A stretch of 64,000 bases of DNA from contig NZ_LT835161.1 of assembly GCF_900169715.1 (NCBI RefSeq), positions 983,590 through 1,047,589 of the forward strand. Reading direction: 5' to 3'. Origin of the DNA: Kocuria massiliensis. Its GTDB lineage: Bacteria; Actinomycetota; Actinomycetes; Actinomycetales; Micrococcaceae. The position numbers and the translations under genes are program-made. This document shows, piece by piece, positions 34,023 through 43,404 of this stretch. The notes under the pieces were generated by a model. The model saw nothing but the letters and a program-made list of their open reading frames with translations. It did no database searches and was not told the DNA's origin. Every line of letters starts with the position of its first letter. Position 1 is the first letter of the stretch.

Positions 34023-35470
34023 TTCCCTGACGAGTCTCGCGAAGAGCGCCGGGCCTTCTTGGCCTGGCGCTTTTCTTGTGTGCTGGCCCAGGTGTAATTG
34101 AGAGCTTCGTCTGAGGTATAGGAAATCATGGCGAATACTTGGCTGGCCATCAATACAAAGACCGCGTACACATTGGAGGAATCTCCCGTGTCGGTCACGA
34201 TCTGAACCGCGATGATGATGAAGCTGATGCACAGCAGCGCCAACAAGATCTGCCGCGCCCGGTTATGGCCTCGCAGCACGTTGATCGCCAGCAACACCTG
34301 AAGGATCGCGGCCACGGTGATGGCCAGGGAAGCGCCGGCCACCACAAAGGTCCAGAAGTCGCTTCCGGTGTCGGTGCCAAAATTCTCGGCGGATGCCAGC
34401 AGATCGGTGGAAAGGTTCTCCTGAACACCGGGTCGGTAGAACAGCATGAGGGTCCGCACGATTTGCAACAGAGCCACCAGGGTGACGAGTGCGCCGGCAA
34501 TCCAGACGTCGGGCGGCGTCTTTTTGGCCAATTCCGCGATGTTCCGGTGCTTCTGGTCGGGATCGCGATCTGACTCGCTCTCGTGATCGCCGGGAACAAC
34601 CTCGTCGAGATCAAGGATCGGCAGGTGCCCGTCGGTCTTGATCTCGTCACCGCCACCGTTACGCGAATTGTAGTCACCCATAAAGTTCTCGAGCCGGTCC
34701 TCGGTGACTTCCGGGTTCTTGTACTGGATGGTGGAGACGACGTAGTCACGCTCGAGGTCGGTATCGGAATCGACCTTGTGGGTCACCTGAAAAGTGAACA
34801 GGGATACGCCGACGGCGTTGTCGTACGTCGCAGCGGCCAGCCAATTGACCTTTTTGCCGCCGGGGAGGCTCCAGTCTTTGGGCGTTTTCCAGAAACGGAC
34901 GTGGTGCCGCTTGCTGGGATTCCCGTTGACCTCTTGCTGGTACGCAAAATCCTGCTGGCGGCCGAACAGCAGAAGCGGACTCACCGGTGCTTCTGGGTAG
35001 GAGGATTTGCGTACGGAGGACACGATGATGCGCCAGGAACTCTTGAGGGTCACAGGTTCGGCTTTGGTCCACCCCGCGCGCGTCATGGCCTCGTGAATGT
35101 CATCCTCTTCGGCAATGAGCGCGAGGTTGACCGGGTCGCCTAGAAGCCCATCGCCCGTTTGCGTGCGCCCAAAAAAATAGTTGGGCACGTAGATGTTGGT
35201 GAGGATGCGGTGCATCCGGGGGAGGGTCAGGTACGAAGCGAGCGCCCAAAAAATCAAGATAAAGAGCACGGACCACCAGCTCAGGTGGACGGCTTCGGTC
35301 AGGGAGACGACGGCGAGCCACAGGCCTGCTAACCCAGCGAAAATGAAGTAGACCTGGTCCGAAAAGCCGTTGAAGAGTCGGCGTCCATCGGCAAATTGTT
35401 GTTTGATGCGGCTTTCACCGGTCTTGTCGGTGTCGCCTTGATAGACGGGGTAATTCGGGTCGTCCCGCAT
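34019..35470 (-). CDS. Membrane protein with an LssY C-terminal-type domain
   Basis: 483 residues. Two N-terminal helices (about residues 42-80) are followed by a soluble domain with LPRMHRILTNIYVPNYFFGRTQTGDGLLGDPVNL, AMTRAGWTKAEPVTL, RHHVRFWKTPKDW and VTHKVDSDTDLERDYVV, which is the LssY_C type fold found in legionella LssY and actinobacterial proteins; then a charged linker and four or five C-terminal helices, ending in a Lys/Arg-rich tail. Function unknown; LssY C-domains often accompany PAP2 phosphatases, but no such domain is seen. Start ATG at 35470 has AGGA seven bases upstream. No neighbour hints at its role. Confidence 0.8.
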   Translation of the reverse strand: MRDDPNYPVYQGDTDKTGESRIKQQFADGRRLFNGFSDQVYFIFAGLAGLWLAVVSLTEAVHLSWWSVLFILIFWALASYLTLPRMHRILTNIYVPNYFFGRTQTGDGLLGDPVNLALIAEEDDIHEAMTRAGWTKAEPVTLKSSWRIIVSSVRKSSYPEAPVSPLLLFGRQQDFAYQQEVNGNPSKRHHVRFWKTPKDWSLPGGKKVNWLAAATYDNAVGVSLFTFQVTHKVDSDTDLERDYVVSTIQYKNPEVTEDRLENFMGDYNSRNGGGDEIKTDGHLPILDLDEVVPGDHESESDRDPDQKHRNIAELAKKTPPDVWIAGALVTLVALLQIVRTLMLFYRPGVQENLSTDLLASAENFGTDTGSDFWTFVVAGASLAITVAAILQVLLAINVLRGHNRARQILLALLCISFIIIAVQIVTDTGDSSNVYAVFVLMASQVFAMISYTSDEALNYTWASTQEKRQAKKARRSSRDSSGN

Positions 35471-35582
35471 GCTTGTCCTGCTTTCTTCCGGCCGAAGCCT
35501 GCCCCGCAGCACGTGTGTGACTGCCGGGCAGGCTGCCGGAGGTGGTTCCGGTGCGTGGTCCACCAGGGGGTGGGGTTGCTGG

Positions 35583-38201
35583 TTACTCCCCGGGGATCAG
35601 CTCGACCGCGGAGACTGCTAGCTCACCCTCGGCTTCGGTCAGCGTGAGTTCTTGAGCATTGCCGGCTGCCTTGAGATCGCCGATTCCCGCGCGGAGCTGA
35701 TCCAGCTGTCTTGCGGGTCCGGAGATGGTGGCCGAGGCAACTTCGGTGCGTTGCTTGACCTTGGCTTCCGACTTGGACTTGCGTAGCCCCGAAAGGGCCT
35801 GTCCCACCACGGTGAGCACCTCGATATCTCCGGCGGAGGCGACGTCGTCCCAGCCCTGCGACGTCGGCCAGGAAGAGCGATGCACCGAGCCTTCCCGCCA
35901 CCAAGACCACACTTCTTCGGTCGCGAACGGCAGGAAGGGGGCGAAGAGCCGCAAAACGGCGTCGAGTGTCGTCGCCAGAGCCGCGTGCACCGAGGCCTGC
36001 TCTTCCGGCCCGCGAGCGCCATAGGCGCGGTCCTTGACCAGCTCGACGTAGTCGTCGGTGAAGGTCCAGAAGAAGGACTCGGTCAACTGCAATGCCCGAG
36101 CGTATTCATAGTTGTTGAAGGCATCGGTGGCCGCCTCGATGACCTGCCGCAGCTGGGCCAAGAGGGAACGGTCGAGGCCTTGAGTCACGACGTCGGCAGA
36201 TACTCCACGGCCGATGACGGAAGACTGGTCCACGCCCTGCATGAGCACGAACTTCGAGGCGTTGAGCAGCTTGATGGCCAAGCGACGCCCAATTTTCATT
36301 TGGCCCTCGTCGTAGGCGGTGTCGGCGCCCAAGCGGGCCGAGGCGGCCCAGTACCGTACGGCATCGGCCCCGTGATTCTTCAGAACCTCGTCGGGCACGA
36401 CGACATTGCCCTTCGACTTGGACATTTTCTTCCGGTCGGGGTCAAGGATCCATCCCGAAAGGGCCGTGTTGGTCCACGGAATCGTTCCGGCGAGGGTCTC
36501 GGCGCGCACCACGGAGCTGAATAGCCAGGTCCTGATGATGTCGTGGCCCTGGGGGCGGAGATCCATGGGGAAAGTGACCTTGTGGAGGTCCGGATTCACG
36601 GCCCAACCCGTGGCGATTTGCGGGGTCAGGGAGGACGTGGCCCAGGTGTCGAGCACATCGGGGTCGGCTGTGAAGCCTCCCGGCTGGTCACGTTGCGATT
36701 CCTGGTATCCGTTGGGGGCTTGCGCGGCCGGGTCGACGGGCAGTTGAGCCTCGTCGGGGATAATGGGGCGATCGTATTGAGGGTCGCCGTTGTCGTCGAG
36801 CGCGTACCACAGCGGGAAGGGAACGCCGAAAAACCGCTGACGGGAGATCAGCCAGTCACCGTTGAGCCCTTCGACCCAATTTTCGTACCGGGAACGCATG
36901 AAGCTTGGATGCCATTGAATTTCGCGGCCGCGTTCGATGAGGTCTTGCCGACGGTCCGCGTCTCGTCCGCCATTGCGGATGTACCACTGGCGCGAAGTCA
37001 CGATCTCCAGGGGCTTGTCGCCCTTTTCGTAGAACTTCACCGGGTGCTTGATGGGCTTGGGATCGCCATCCATCTCGCCGGACTCAACGAGCATTTCAAC
37101 GACGGCCTTCTGAGCCGAAAAGACTGTGGCTCCTGCCAGGCGCTCGTACCGTTCACGTGCGGACGGTTCGGTGATCCACTCAGGCGTTTCACGGGAGAAT
37201 CGACCATCCCGACCAATGAGCGCACGGGTGTCCAAGTTGAGTTCGCGCCACCAGGTCACGTCGGTCGTGTCACCGAACGTACAGATCATGGCGATTCCGG
37301 AGCCCTTGTCGGGTTGTGCAAGCGTGTGGGCCTTGACCGGAACATCCACCCCAAACAGCGGAGAAGTCACGGTCGTCCCGAACAGGTCCTGGTACCGCTC
37401 GTCATCGGGATGAGCCACCAAAGCGACACAGGCAGGCAACAGCTCGGGTCGAGTGGTTTCGATCCACACGGGGTCCCCGTTGGGGCGGTGGAAGCTCACG
37501 CGGTGGTATGCGCCGTCGCGCTCTTTATCCTCGAGCTCCGCCTGCGCGACCGCGGTGCGGAACGTGACGTCCCACATGGTCGGAGCTTCCGCCATGTAGG
37601 CGTTACCGGCCTCCAGGTCTTTGAGGAAAGCGAGCTGGGAAACCTTGCGGGAGTGGTCATCAATGGTGCGGTACGTGCGCTTCCAGTCCACCGAAAGGCC
37701 GAGCGTCATGAACAGGTGCTCGAAGACTTTTTCGTCGTCCACGGCGAGCTCTTCACACAGTTCGATGAAGTTCGCACGGGAGATGACGTCCCAGTCGCGT
37801 TGGTTCTTGGCGGGCTTCTCCGGGGGACGATAGCCCTCGATGTAGGGCTTGGAGGGGTCGCAACGGACGCCGTAGTAGTTCTGGACGCGGCGTTCGGTGG
37901 GCAGACCGTTATCGTCCCAGCCCAAGGGGTAAAAGACGTTCTTGCCGGTCATGCGTTGGTAGCGCGCGATGACGTCGGTCTGTGTGTAGGAGAACATGTG
38001 GCCGACGTGAAGTGATCCCGACGCCGTCGGAGGCGGCGTATCGATCGAGTACACGGATGCACGATCGGTGTTCTCGTCAAATGCGTAGGTTTCTTGTTCG
38101 CGCCACTGACGCGAATATTTTTCCTCGAGCCCTTCGAGTCCGGGCTTGTCGGGAACGGTCACTGTGGTGGGCGTGTCTGTGCCCTGCGTGTTTTCAGCCA
38201 T
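35583..38201 (-). CDS. valS: Valine--tRNA ligase
   Basis: 872-residue class I synthetase. HIGH-type motif HVGH at residues 65-68 (TASGSLHVGHMFSYTQTD), KMSKS at 592-596, an editing domain with TTRPELLPACVALVAHPDD, the anticodon-binding domain, and a shorter C-terminal arm than in the enterobacterial enzyme. This form of ValRS is usual in actinobacteria. No T-box was found in its leader, unlike ileS. The ribosome-binding site before ATG 38201 is weak. Divergent from the SDR gene. Confidence 0.97.
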   Translation of the reverse strand: MAENTQGTDTPTTVTVPDKPGLEGLEEKYSRQWREQETYAFDENTDRASVYSIDTPPPTASGSLHVGHMFSYTQTDVIARYQRMTGKNVFYPLGWDDNGLPTERRVQNYYGVRCDPSKPYIEGYRPPEKPAKNQRDWDVISRANFIELCEELAVDDEKVFEHLFMTLGLSVDWKRTYRTIDDHSRKVSQLAFLKDLEAGNAYMAEAPTMWDVTFRTAVAQAELEDKERDGAYHRVSFHRPNGDPVWIETTRPELLPACVALVAHPDDERYQDLFGTTVTSPLFGVDVPVKAHTLAQPDKGSGIAMICTFGDTTDVTWWRELNLDTRALIGRDGRFSRETPEWITEPSARERYERLAGATVFSAQKAVVEMLVESGEMDGDPKPIKHPVKFYEKGDKPLEIVTSRQWYIRNGGRDADRRQDLIERGREIQWHPSFMRSRYENWVEGLNGDWLISRQRFFGVPFPLWYALDDNGDPQYDRPIIPDEAQLPVDPAAQAPNGYQESQRDQPGGFTADPDVLDTWATSSLTPQIATGWAVNPDLHKVTFPMDLRPQGHDIIRTWLFSSVVRAETLAGTIPWTNTALSGWILDPDRKKMSKSKGNVVVPDEVLKNHGADAVRYWAASARLGADTAYDEGQMKIGRRLAIKLLNASKFVLMQGVDQSSVIGRGVSADVVTQGLDRSLLAQLRQVIEAATDAFNNYEYARALQLTESFFWTFTDDYVELVKDRAYGARGPEEQASVHAALATTLDAVLRLFAPFLPFATEEVWSWWREGSVHRSSWPTSQGWDDVASAGDIEVLTVVGQALSGLRKSKSEAKVKQRTEVASATISGPARQLDQLRAGIGDLKAAGNAQELTLTEAEGELAVSAVELIPGE

Positions 38202-38320
38202 GGGGACATTCTGTCACGCTCGGCTCTTTCTGATACGGACGGTGAGACGCGTCATGACGTGCCGGTACGTATCGTGCAATGTTTGACCCGCGACGGGCTG
38301 GTGATTTGTAGGCTGGACTC

Positions 38321-39109
38321 ATGACCTCACCACGTGCGCAGTCCACCCATCGTTCTCACCACGTCGCCGTCGTGACCGGCGCTAGCTCCGGAATCGGACG
38401 TGAAACGGCCCGTCAGCTCGCCGAACTAGGCTGGACCGTCTATGCGGTTGCCCGCCGAGTCGAACGTCTGGAAGGCCTGGCCGAGGAAACCGGCGTTATT
38501 CCCCACCCGCTGGATATCACGGACGCCGACGGCGCACGGGAACTCGCCGAGCGCGTCATCCAAGAACAGGGGACCGTGGATACCTTGGTCAATATTTCGG
38601 GTGCGGCCTTCGGCACGGACAACGTCGGTGAGGGCAACCCCCAAGATTGGGAGGCGATGTACCGATTGAACGTGCTGGGAACGTTGCACATGGTGCAAGC
38701 CTTTCTCCCCGCGTTACGTGCCAACGGTGAAGGAACGATTTTCAACCTCACCTCGACGGCGGCAGAGGCCGCCTATGAGGGCGGAGGCGGTTACAACGCC
38801 GCGAAGTTTGGTGAACGGGCCCTGACGCGTGCGTTGCGACTCGAAGAGGCGGAGCATAATGTGCGCGTCCTGGAGCTGGCTCCGGGCATGGTGCACACCG
38901 AAGAATTTTCGGTCAATCGCCTCGGAGGTAACGAAGACGCCGCTGAGAAGGTCTATGAGGGCGTCGACAAACCGTTGACCGCCGAAGATGTTGCGCGAGT
39001 TGCGGTTTTCTCGTTGACATTGCCGCATCACATTAACCTGGACTCGATCACGATGCGCCCCGTCGCGCAAGCGGCCCAGCACAAAGTCATCCGCTCCACG
39101 GATCGGTAA
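38321..39109 (+). CDS. Short-chain dehydrogenase/reductase (YdfG-like)
   Basis: 262 residues of the classical SDR family. NADP-binding VVTGASSGIGRETA (about residues 17-30), NISGAAFGTDNVG for the structural Asn, Ser in FNLTSTAAEA, Tyr158 and Lys162 in GGYNAAKFG. The Arg-rich AVARRVERLEGL favours NADP(H). The closest known group is the YdfG-type 3-hydroxy acid or serine dehydrogenases; the substrate is not certain. It precedes the sirohydrochlorin chelatase gene by three bases on the same strand, so the two may be cotranscribed, although no shared function is known. Confidence 0.9.
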   Translation: MTSPRAQSTHRSHHVAVVTGASSGIGRETARQLAELGWTVYAVARRVERLEGLAEETGVIPHPLDITDADGARELAERVIQEQGTVDTLVNISGAAFGTDNVGEGNPQDWEAMYRLNVLGTLHMVQAFLPALRANGEGTIFNLTSTAAEAAYEGGGGYNAAKFGERALTRALRLEEAEHNVRVLELAPGMVHTEEFSVNRLGGNEDAAEKVYEGVDKPLTAEDVARVAVFSLTLPHHINLDSITMRPVAQAAQHKVIRSTDR

Positions 39110-39112
39110 CTC

Positions 39113-39853
39113 ATGGACCACGACGGTGCAGCATCGACCCATCTTGTGGCGTGTGGGCACGGAACTCGGGACCCACGAGGGCAAGAAACGATGGCCGCAC
39201 TCGTCCGGACCATTGCGCAACTCGCGGACGGGCCCGTACACGGGGCCTCCGTGGATGTTCAGGAGCCGGCAGTCGGCGACGTCGTCGAAAGTTTGCCCCC
39301 GGACTCTCGATGCCTGGTGATGCCACTGCTCCTGTCCACCGGGTTTCACACGAACGTGGACCTGATGCGTGCGGCGGAGCGACGGAGAACATCGGGCGGC
39401 CACGATAAGGGATCAGGGCCAGCGCTCGTCTCCGCGCCCCTTGGCCCATCCGCCGATCTGGCGCGGCTGCAGGCTCGCAGGCTCCAAGAGCGTGGATGGC
39501 ACAGAGACCACCCTGTGGTCATGGGCGTCGTCGGCTCGTCGGTCGCCGCTGGGCGGACCGATGCCCTAAAGCAAGCGGATTTCCTCAGCAAAGAACTCGG
39601 TATCCCCGTACGCGTGGGGTATGGTGCGGCGGCGAAACCGACCGTGAGCGAAGCGATCCAAGAGCTTAGCTCTGGGGGAGACCGGACGGTCTACGTCTCC
39701 TCATACATCCTGGCACCGGGAATATTCCAGGACCGGTTGGAGCGCACCAGCGCACGCGTCGCGGGACCATTACTGCACATCTCCGACCTAGAATCGTTGG
39801 AGCTCGTCGCACACCTAGCCTTGGCCCGAGCCCGCGAAAAATTACGCGATTAG
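39113..39853 (+). CDS. Sirohydrochlorin chelatase (CbiX/SirB family)
   Basis: 246 residues in two similar halves. The metal-binding histidines are in HLVACGHGTRDPRG near the N-terminus and in PLLLSTGFHTNVDL (about residues 65-85). It inserts Fe2+ into sirohydrochlorin to finish siroheme (or Co2+ in B12 routes). Gene context decides for siroheme: the next gene encodes a siroheme sulfite reductase and the cluster ends in cysG. No cobalamin genes are nearby. It may carry out the chelation step with CysG supplying the methylations and the dehydrogenation. Confidence 0.9.
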   Translation: MDHDGAASTHLVACGHGTRDPRGQETMAALVRTIAQLADGPVHGASVDVQEPAVGDVVESLPPDSRCLVMPLLLSTGFHTNVDLMRAAERRRTSGGHDKGSGPALVSAPLGPSADLARLQARRLQERGWHRDHPVVMGVVGSSVAAGRTDALKQADFLSKELGIPVRVGYGAAAKPTVSEAIQELSSGGDRTVYVSSYILAPGIFQDRLERTSARVAGPLLHISDLESLELVAHLALARAREKLRD

Positions 39854-39928
39854 GCCCGGACGCATTCCGGCCGTTGCCATTAGCGCCGACCAGGCGACAT
39901 GACCCGCAATATGTCCGAAGCCATGACG

Positions 39929-39941
39929 CCACGTGACGTGG
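39929..39941. promoter_or_regulatory. Palindrome upstream of the sulfite reductase gene, candidate operator
   Basis: CCACGTGACGTGG has five-base arms CCACG/CGTGG around TGA and lies about 80 bases before the sulfite reductase start, in a 169-base gap that should hold the promoter of the sulfate-reduction genes. It is different from the cysK palindrome at 3048. Function as an operator is a guess. Confidence 0.3.
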
Positions 39942-40022
39942 TCTGTGACCTCCCGAGACCTTGTATTGATGCGTGTTGAGAGGCACTTTCCCCAAGCCAT
40001 CCCGTGTTCCTAGAGTTCCATC

Positions 40023-41744
40023 ATGGTTTCAGACACACGGGAAAGCGCGGGGAGTAACAACGCGACGAAACGGCGCGCGAAAAAGCCCAACGCACAGTGG
40101 AAAATCGACGGCACCGCCCCGATGAACCACAATGAAGAATTCAAACTCGACGACAACGGTCTCAACGTGCGCGAACGCATCGAAAGCACCTACGCCGCCG
40201 AAGGCTTCGACGCAATCACCGACGACGACCTCCACGGAAGATTCCGCTGGTGGGGTCTCTACACCCAACGGCGTCCAGGAATCGACGGCGGGCGCACCGC
40301 CACCCTCGACACCCGCGAACTCGAAGACCGCTACTTCATGATGAGAATCCGCCTCGACGGCGGAACCCTCACCCGCGAGCAACTACAAACCATCGCCGGT
40401 ATCTCGGAAGAATTCGCCCGGGGTACCGCGGACCTCTCCGACCGGCAAAACATCCAACTGCACTGGATCCGCATCGAAGACGTCCCCGAAATCTGGCGGC
40501 GACTCGAAAACGTCGACCTCTCCACAACCGAAGCATGTGGCGACGTCTCCCGCGTCATCCTCGGATCACCCGTGGCCGGCGTCTCAGAGGACGAAATCCT
40601 CGACCCCACCCCAGTAATTCAAGAGATCCGAAACCGTTTCATCGGAGATCCCGAGCTGTCCAACCTGCCCCGCAAATTCAAGACGGCGATCAGCGGCCAC
40701 CCGAGCCAAGACGTGGTCCACGAAATCAACGATATTTCCCTCATCGGAATCGACCACCCCGAGTACGGTCCCGGATTCGACCTGTGGGTCGGCGGCGGAT
40801 TGTCTACCAACCCCAAATTGGCCCTGCGGCTTGGAGCCTTCGTACGCCCCGAGCAAGCCCCCGAGGTCTGGCACGGCGTCATCCGGATCTTCCGTGACTA
40901 CGGATACCGGCGGCTGCGCAACCGCGCACGCCTCAAATTCCTCATGCAAGATTGGGGACCCGAAAAATTCCGCGAGGTCCTAGAAACCGAATACCTCGGA
41001 TACCAGTTGAGCGATGGCCCTGCACCGCCCACGCCACAGCACCCGGGCGACCACGTCGGGGTGCACCGCCAAAAGGACGGCAAAAATTACATCGGGCTCA
41101 GCCCCGTCGTCGGACGAGTCAACGGCGGAACCCTGCGAGCGCTCGCGGACCTCATGGAACAGTACGGAACCTCCCGTCTGCGGACGACGCCGTATCAAAA
41201 GGTTGTGGTGCTGGACATCGATCCTTCCGCTTCGGACGAGTTCGTGGAGAAGGCCCGGGAACTCGGGCTCGAGGCCACACCGTCGGTTTTCCGGCGAGAC
41301 ACGATGGCCTGCACCGGACTGGAATTTTGCAAGCTCGCGATCGTCGAGACCAAGGCGACGGCGGCCAGGATCGTGTACGACCTGGAAAGGCGCCTTGCGG
41401 ACGTGAGAGAGGAGTTGCCGGAGCAATTAACCCTTTACATCAACGGCTGCCCGAACTCGTGTGCCCGCATCCAGACAGCCGACATTGGCCTCAAAGGGCA
41501 GCTCATCCCCGATGGCAATGGCGGACAAACATCGGGCTTCCAGGTCCACCTGGGCGGGGGTTTGGCGGATCATCACAACGACGGCGCTGGAGGGCTCGGC
41601 CGTACCGTCCGAGGACTCAAGGTCGCCTCCGACGACGTCGCCGAATACGTCGATCGAGTGGTCCGGCGTTACATTTCGAGCCACTCGTCCGGCGAGTCGT
41701 TCGCCCAGTGGGCACATCACGCGACCGAGGAGGAACTGGTATGA
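40023..41744 (+). CDS. sir: Ferredoxin-type sulfite reductase (siroheme, 4Fe-4S)
   Basis: 573 residues; reduces sulfite to sulfide with six electrons. The duplicated sulfite/nitrite reductase half-domains are preceded by RFRWWGLYTQRRPGIDG; the cluster and siroheme ligands are Cys430 and Cys436 (ACTGLEFCK) and Cys476 and Cys480 (NGCPNSC). It resembles mycobacterial NirA/SirA, so nitrite reductase is the alternative, but the neighbours cysH, cysD, cysN and cysG settle for sulfite. The ribosome site before ATG 40023 is weak; homologous sequence begins near AQWKIDGTAPMNHNEEF. Codon choice in the first 1 kb is richer in GAA and other A/C-ending codons than in the last third. Confidence 0.93.
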   Translation: MVSDTRESAGSNNATKRRAKKPNAQWKIDGTAPMNHNEEFKLDDNGLNVRERIESTYAAEGFDAITDDDLHGRFRWWGLYTQRRPGIDGGRTATLDTRELEDRYFMMRIRLDGGTLTREQLQTIAGISEEFARGTADLSDRQNIQLHWIRIEDVPEIWRRLENVDLSTTEACGDVSRVILGSPVAGVSEDEILDPTPVIQEIRNRFIGDPELSNLPRKFKTAISGHPSQDVVHEINDISLIGIDHPEYGPGFDLWVGGGLSTNPKLALRLGAFVRPEQAPEVWHGVIRIFRDYGYRRLRNRARLKFLMQDWGPEKFREVLETEYLGYQLSDGPAPPTPQHPGDHVGVHRQKDGKNYIGLSPVVGRVNGGTLRALADLMEQYGTSRLRTTPYQKVVVLDIDPSASDEFVEKARELGLEATPSVFRRDTMACTGLEFCKLAIVETKATAARIVYDLERRLADVREELPEQLTLYINGCPNSCARIQTADIGLKGQLIPDGNGGQTSGFQVHLGGGLADHHNDGAGGLGRTVRGLKVASDDVAEYVDRVVRRYISSHSSGESFAQWAHHATEEELV

Positions 41745-42445
41745 CACAGCTCCGAGAATCACGATTGCAAGAAGCAGCACAGGATGCCTCGCACGCGCTC
41801 GGCGAGAACGCGGCGGCTGAGGAAGTCATCGATTGGGTTGCGCAGAATTTCGACACTCATCAGGTGGCGGTGGCATGTTCCATGGCCGACGCCGTGCTTC
41901 CCGCTTTGGTTGCGGAGCGTTTGCCAGGCGTGGACGTGCTATTCCTCGACACCGGATATCACTTTGGTGAAACCCTCGGGACCCGTGACCTCGTGCAAGA
42001 GAAACTGGACGTCAATGTCGTCGACCTCACCCCGGAATTGTCCGTGGCCGAGCAGGACGCCGAGTACGGCAAGGACCTCTTTGCGAGGGACCCTGCGGCG
42101 TGCTGCCGGATGCGCAAGGTTGAGCCCCTCAATAAGGCACTGAGCGGCTACGAGGTGTGGTTCACGGGCGTTCGTCGAGACGAAGCCCCGACGCGAACCA
42201 ATACGCCCCTGATCACCTGGGACGATTCCCACCGGCTCATCAAGGTTAATCCGCTGGCGACCTGGAGCTTCGACGATCTCGTCGACTACGCGAATGAACA
42301 TCAAGTACCCGTGAACATGTTGCTCACCAACGGGTATCCCTCGATCGGGTGCGAACCGTGCACACGACCCGTAGCTGAGGGTGAAGATCCGCGGTCCGGC
42401 CGTTGGGCCGGCTCCTCCAAAACGGAATGCGGAATTCACCTGTGA
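41741..42445 (+). CDS. cysH: Adenylylsulfate (APS) reductase, assimilatory
   Basis: 234 residues; reduces activated sulfate to sulfite with thioredoxin. The catalytic cysteine Cys230 is in the C-terminal TECGIHL. Cys121-Cys122 and Cys204/Cys207 (GCEPC) are the 4Fe-4S ligands that mark the APS-reducing rather than PAPS-reducing form, which agrees with the absence of an APS kinase (cysC) in the cluster. PP-loop-like VAVACSMADAVL and LFLDTGYHFGET are present. ATGA overlap with the sulfite reductase gene shows translational coupling. Confidence 0.95.
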   Translation: MTQLRESRLQEAAQDASHALGENAAAEEVIDWVAQNFDTHQVAVACSMADAVLPALVAERLPGVDVLFLDTGYHFGETLGTRDLVQEKLDVNVVDLTPELSVAEQDAEYGKDLFARDPAACCRMRKVEPLNKALSGYEVWFTGVRRDEAPTRTNTPLITWDDSHRLIKVNPLATWSFDDLVDYANEHQVPVNMLLTNGYPSIGCEPCTRPVAEGEDPRSGRWAGSSKTECGIHL

Positions 42446-42471
42446 ACCAGCCACGACTGACGAAGGACACC

Positions 42472-43404
42472 ATGACCACAACCCTCGACCCCACCCGGGC
42501 CCCAACCGATGTCGAATTAACCGACCTCGATCTCCTGGAGGCCGAAGCCATCCACATCATCCGAGAAGTCGTCGCCGAGTTCGAACGACCCGCCATGCTC
42601 TTTTCGGGCGGTAAAGATTCGGTCGTGATGACTCATCTGGCGGCCAAGGCGTTCTTCCCGGCGCGGATACCCTTTCCGCTGGTCCACATAGATACGGGAC
42701 ATAATTTCCCCGAAGTACTGGACTTCCGAGATCGCACCGCGCAGCGTCTTGGAACCCGCCTGGTCGTCACGTCGGTGCAGGATTACCTGGACCGAGGCGA
42801 ACTCATGGAACGCCCCGACGGCACGCGAAACACCCTGCAAACCGTTCCTTTGTTGGACACCATCGCCAATAACGGCTTTGATGCGGTATTCGGCGGGGGA
42901 CGTCGCGATGAAGACAAAGCTCGGGCCAAGGAACGAGTTTTGAGCCTTCGGGACGACTTCGGTCAATGGGACCCGCGATCGCAACGCCCTGAACTGTGGA
43001 ACCTCTACAACGGACGTCACGCGCCCGGACAGCACGTTCGAGCGTTCCCGCTCTCCAACTGGACGGAACTCGACGTATGGCGCTACATCGAGCGAGAAGA
43101 CATCGACCTTCCTTCGCTGTACTTTGCCCACGTCAGGGACACCTTCGAACGTGACGGCATGATCCGAGCCGTGGGCGAGCATTCTCAACCAACCGGCGAT
43201 GAGCCCGTCGCGCCTCGACTCGTGCGGTACCGAACCGTCGGCGACATGTCTTGCACCGGCGCGGTCCTGTCCGAGGCCAGATCCGCTCACGACGTCGTCA
43301 AGGAAGTCGCGGTGACGACAGTGACCGAACGGGGAGCCACCCGAGCGGATGACCGCATCTCAGAGGCCGCAATGGAAGACCGCAAGAAGGATGGCTATTT
43401 CTAA
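42472..43404 (+). CDS. cysD: Sulfate adenylyltransferase subunit 2
   Basis: 310 residues; catalytic PP-loop subunit of ATP sulfurylase, which makes APS from sulfate and ATP. PP-loop SGGKDS at residues 45-50 (AMLFSGGKDSVVM), then HIDTGHNFPEVLDFRD, the GGGRRDEDKARAKER segment and FPLSNWTELDVWRYI. C-terminal DRISEAAMEDRKKDGYF is the family ending. ATG at 42472 has GAAGGA before it; the longer upstream frame lies in cysH. Its stop overlaps the cysN start by one base. Confidence 0.96.
   Translation: MTTTLDPTRAPTDVELTDLDLLEAEAIHIIREVVAEFERPAMLFSGGKDSVVMTHLAAKAFFPARIPFPLVHIDTGHNFPEVLDFRDRTAQRLGTRLVVTSVQDYLDRGELMERPDGTRNTLQTVPLLDTIANNGFDAVFGGGRRDEDKARAKERVLSLRDDFGQWDPRSQRPELWNLYNGRHAPGQHVRAFPLSNWTELDVWRYIEREDIDLPSLYFAHVRDTFERDGMIRAVGEHSQPTGDEPVAPRLVRYRTVGDMSCTGAVLSEARSAHDVVKEVAVTTVTERGATRADDRISEAAMEDRKKDGYF

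Noticed and set aside
36543-38015. 490-codon plus-strand frame antisense to valS
   Set aside because: A shadow of valS third-position bias; no recognisable domain.
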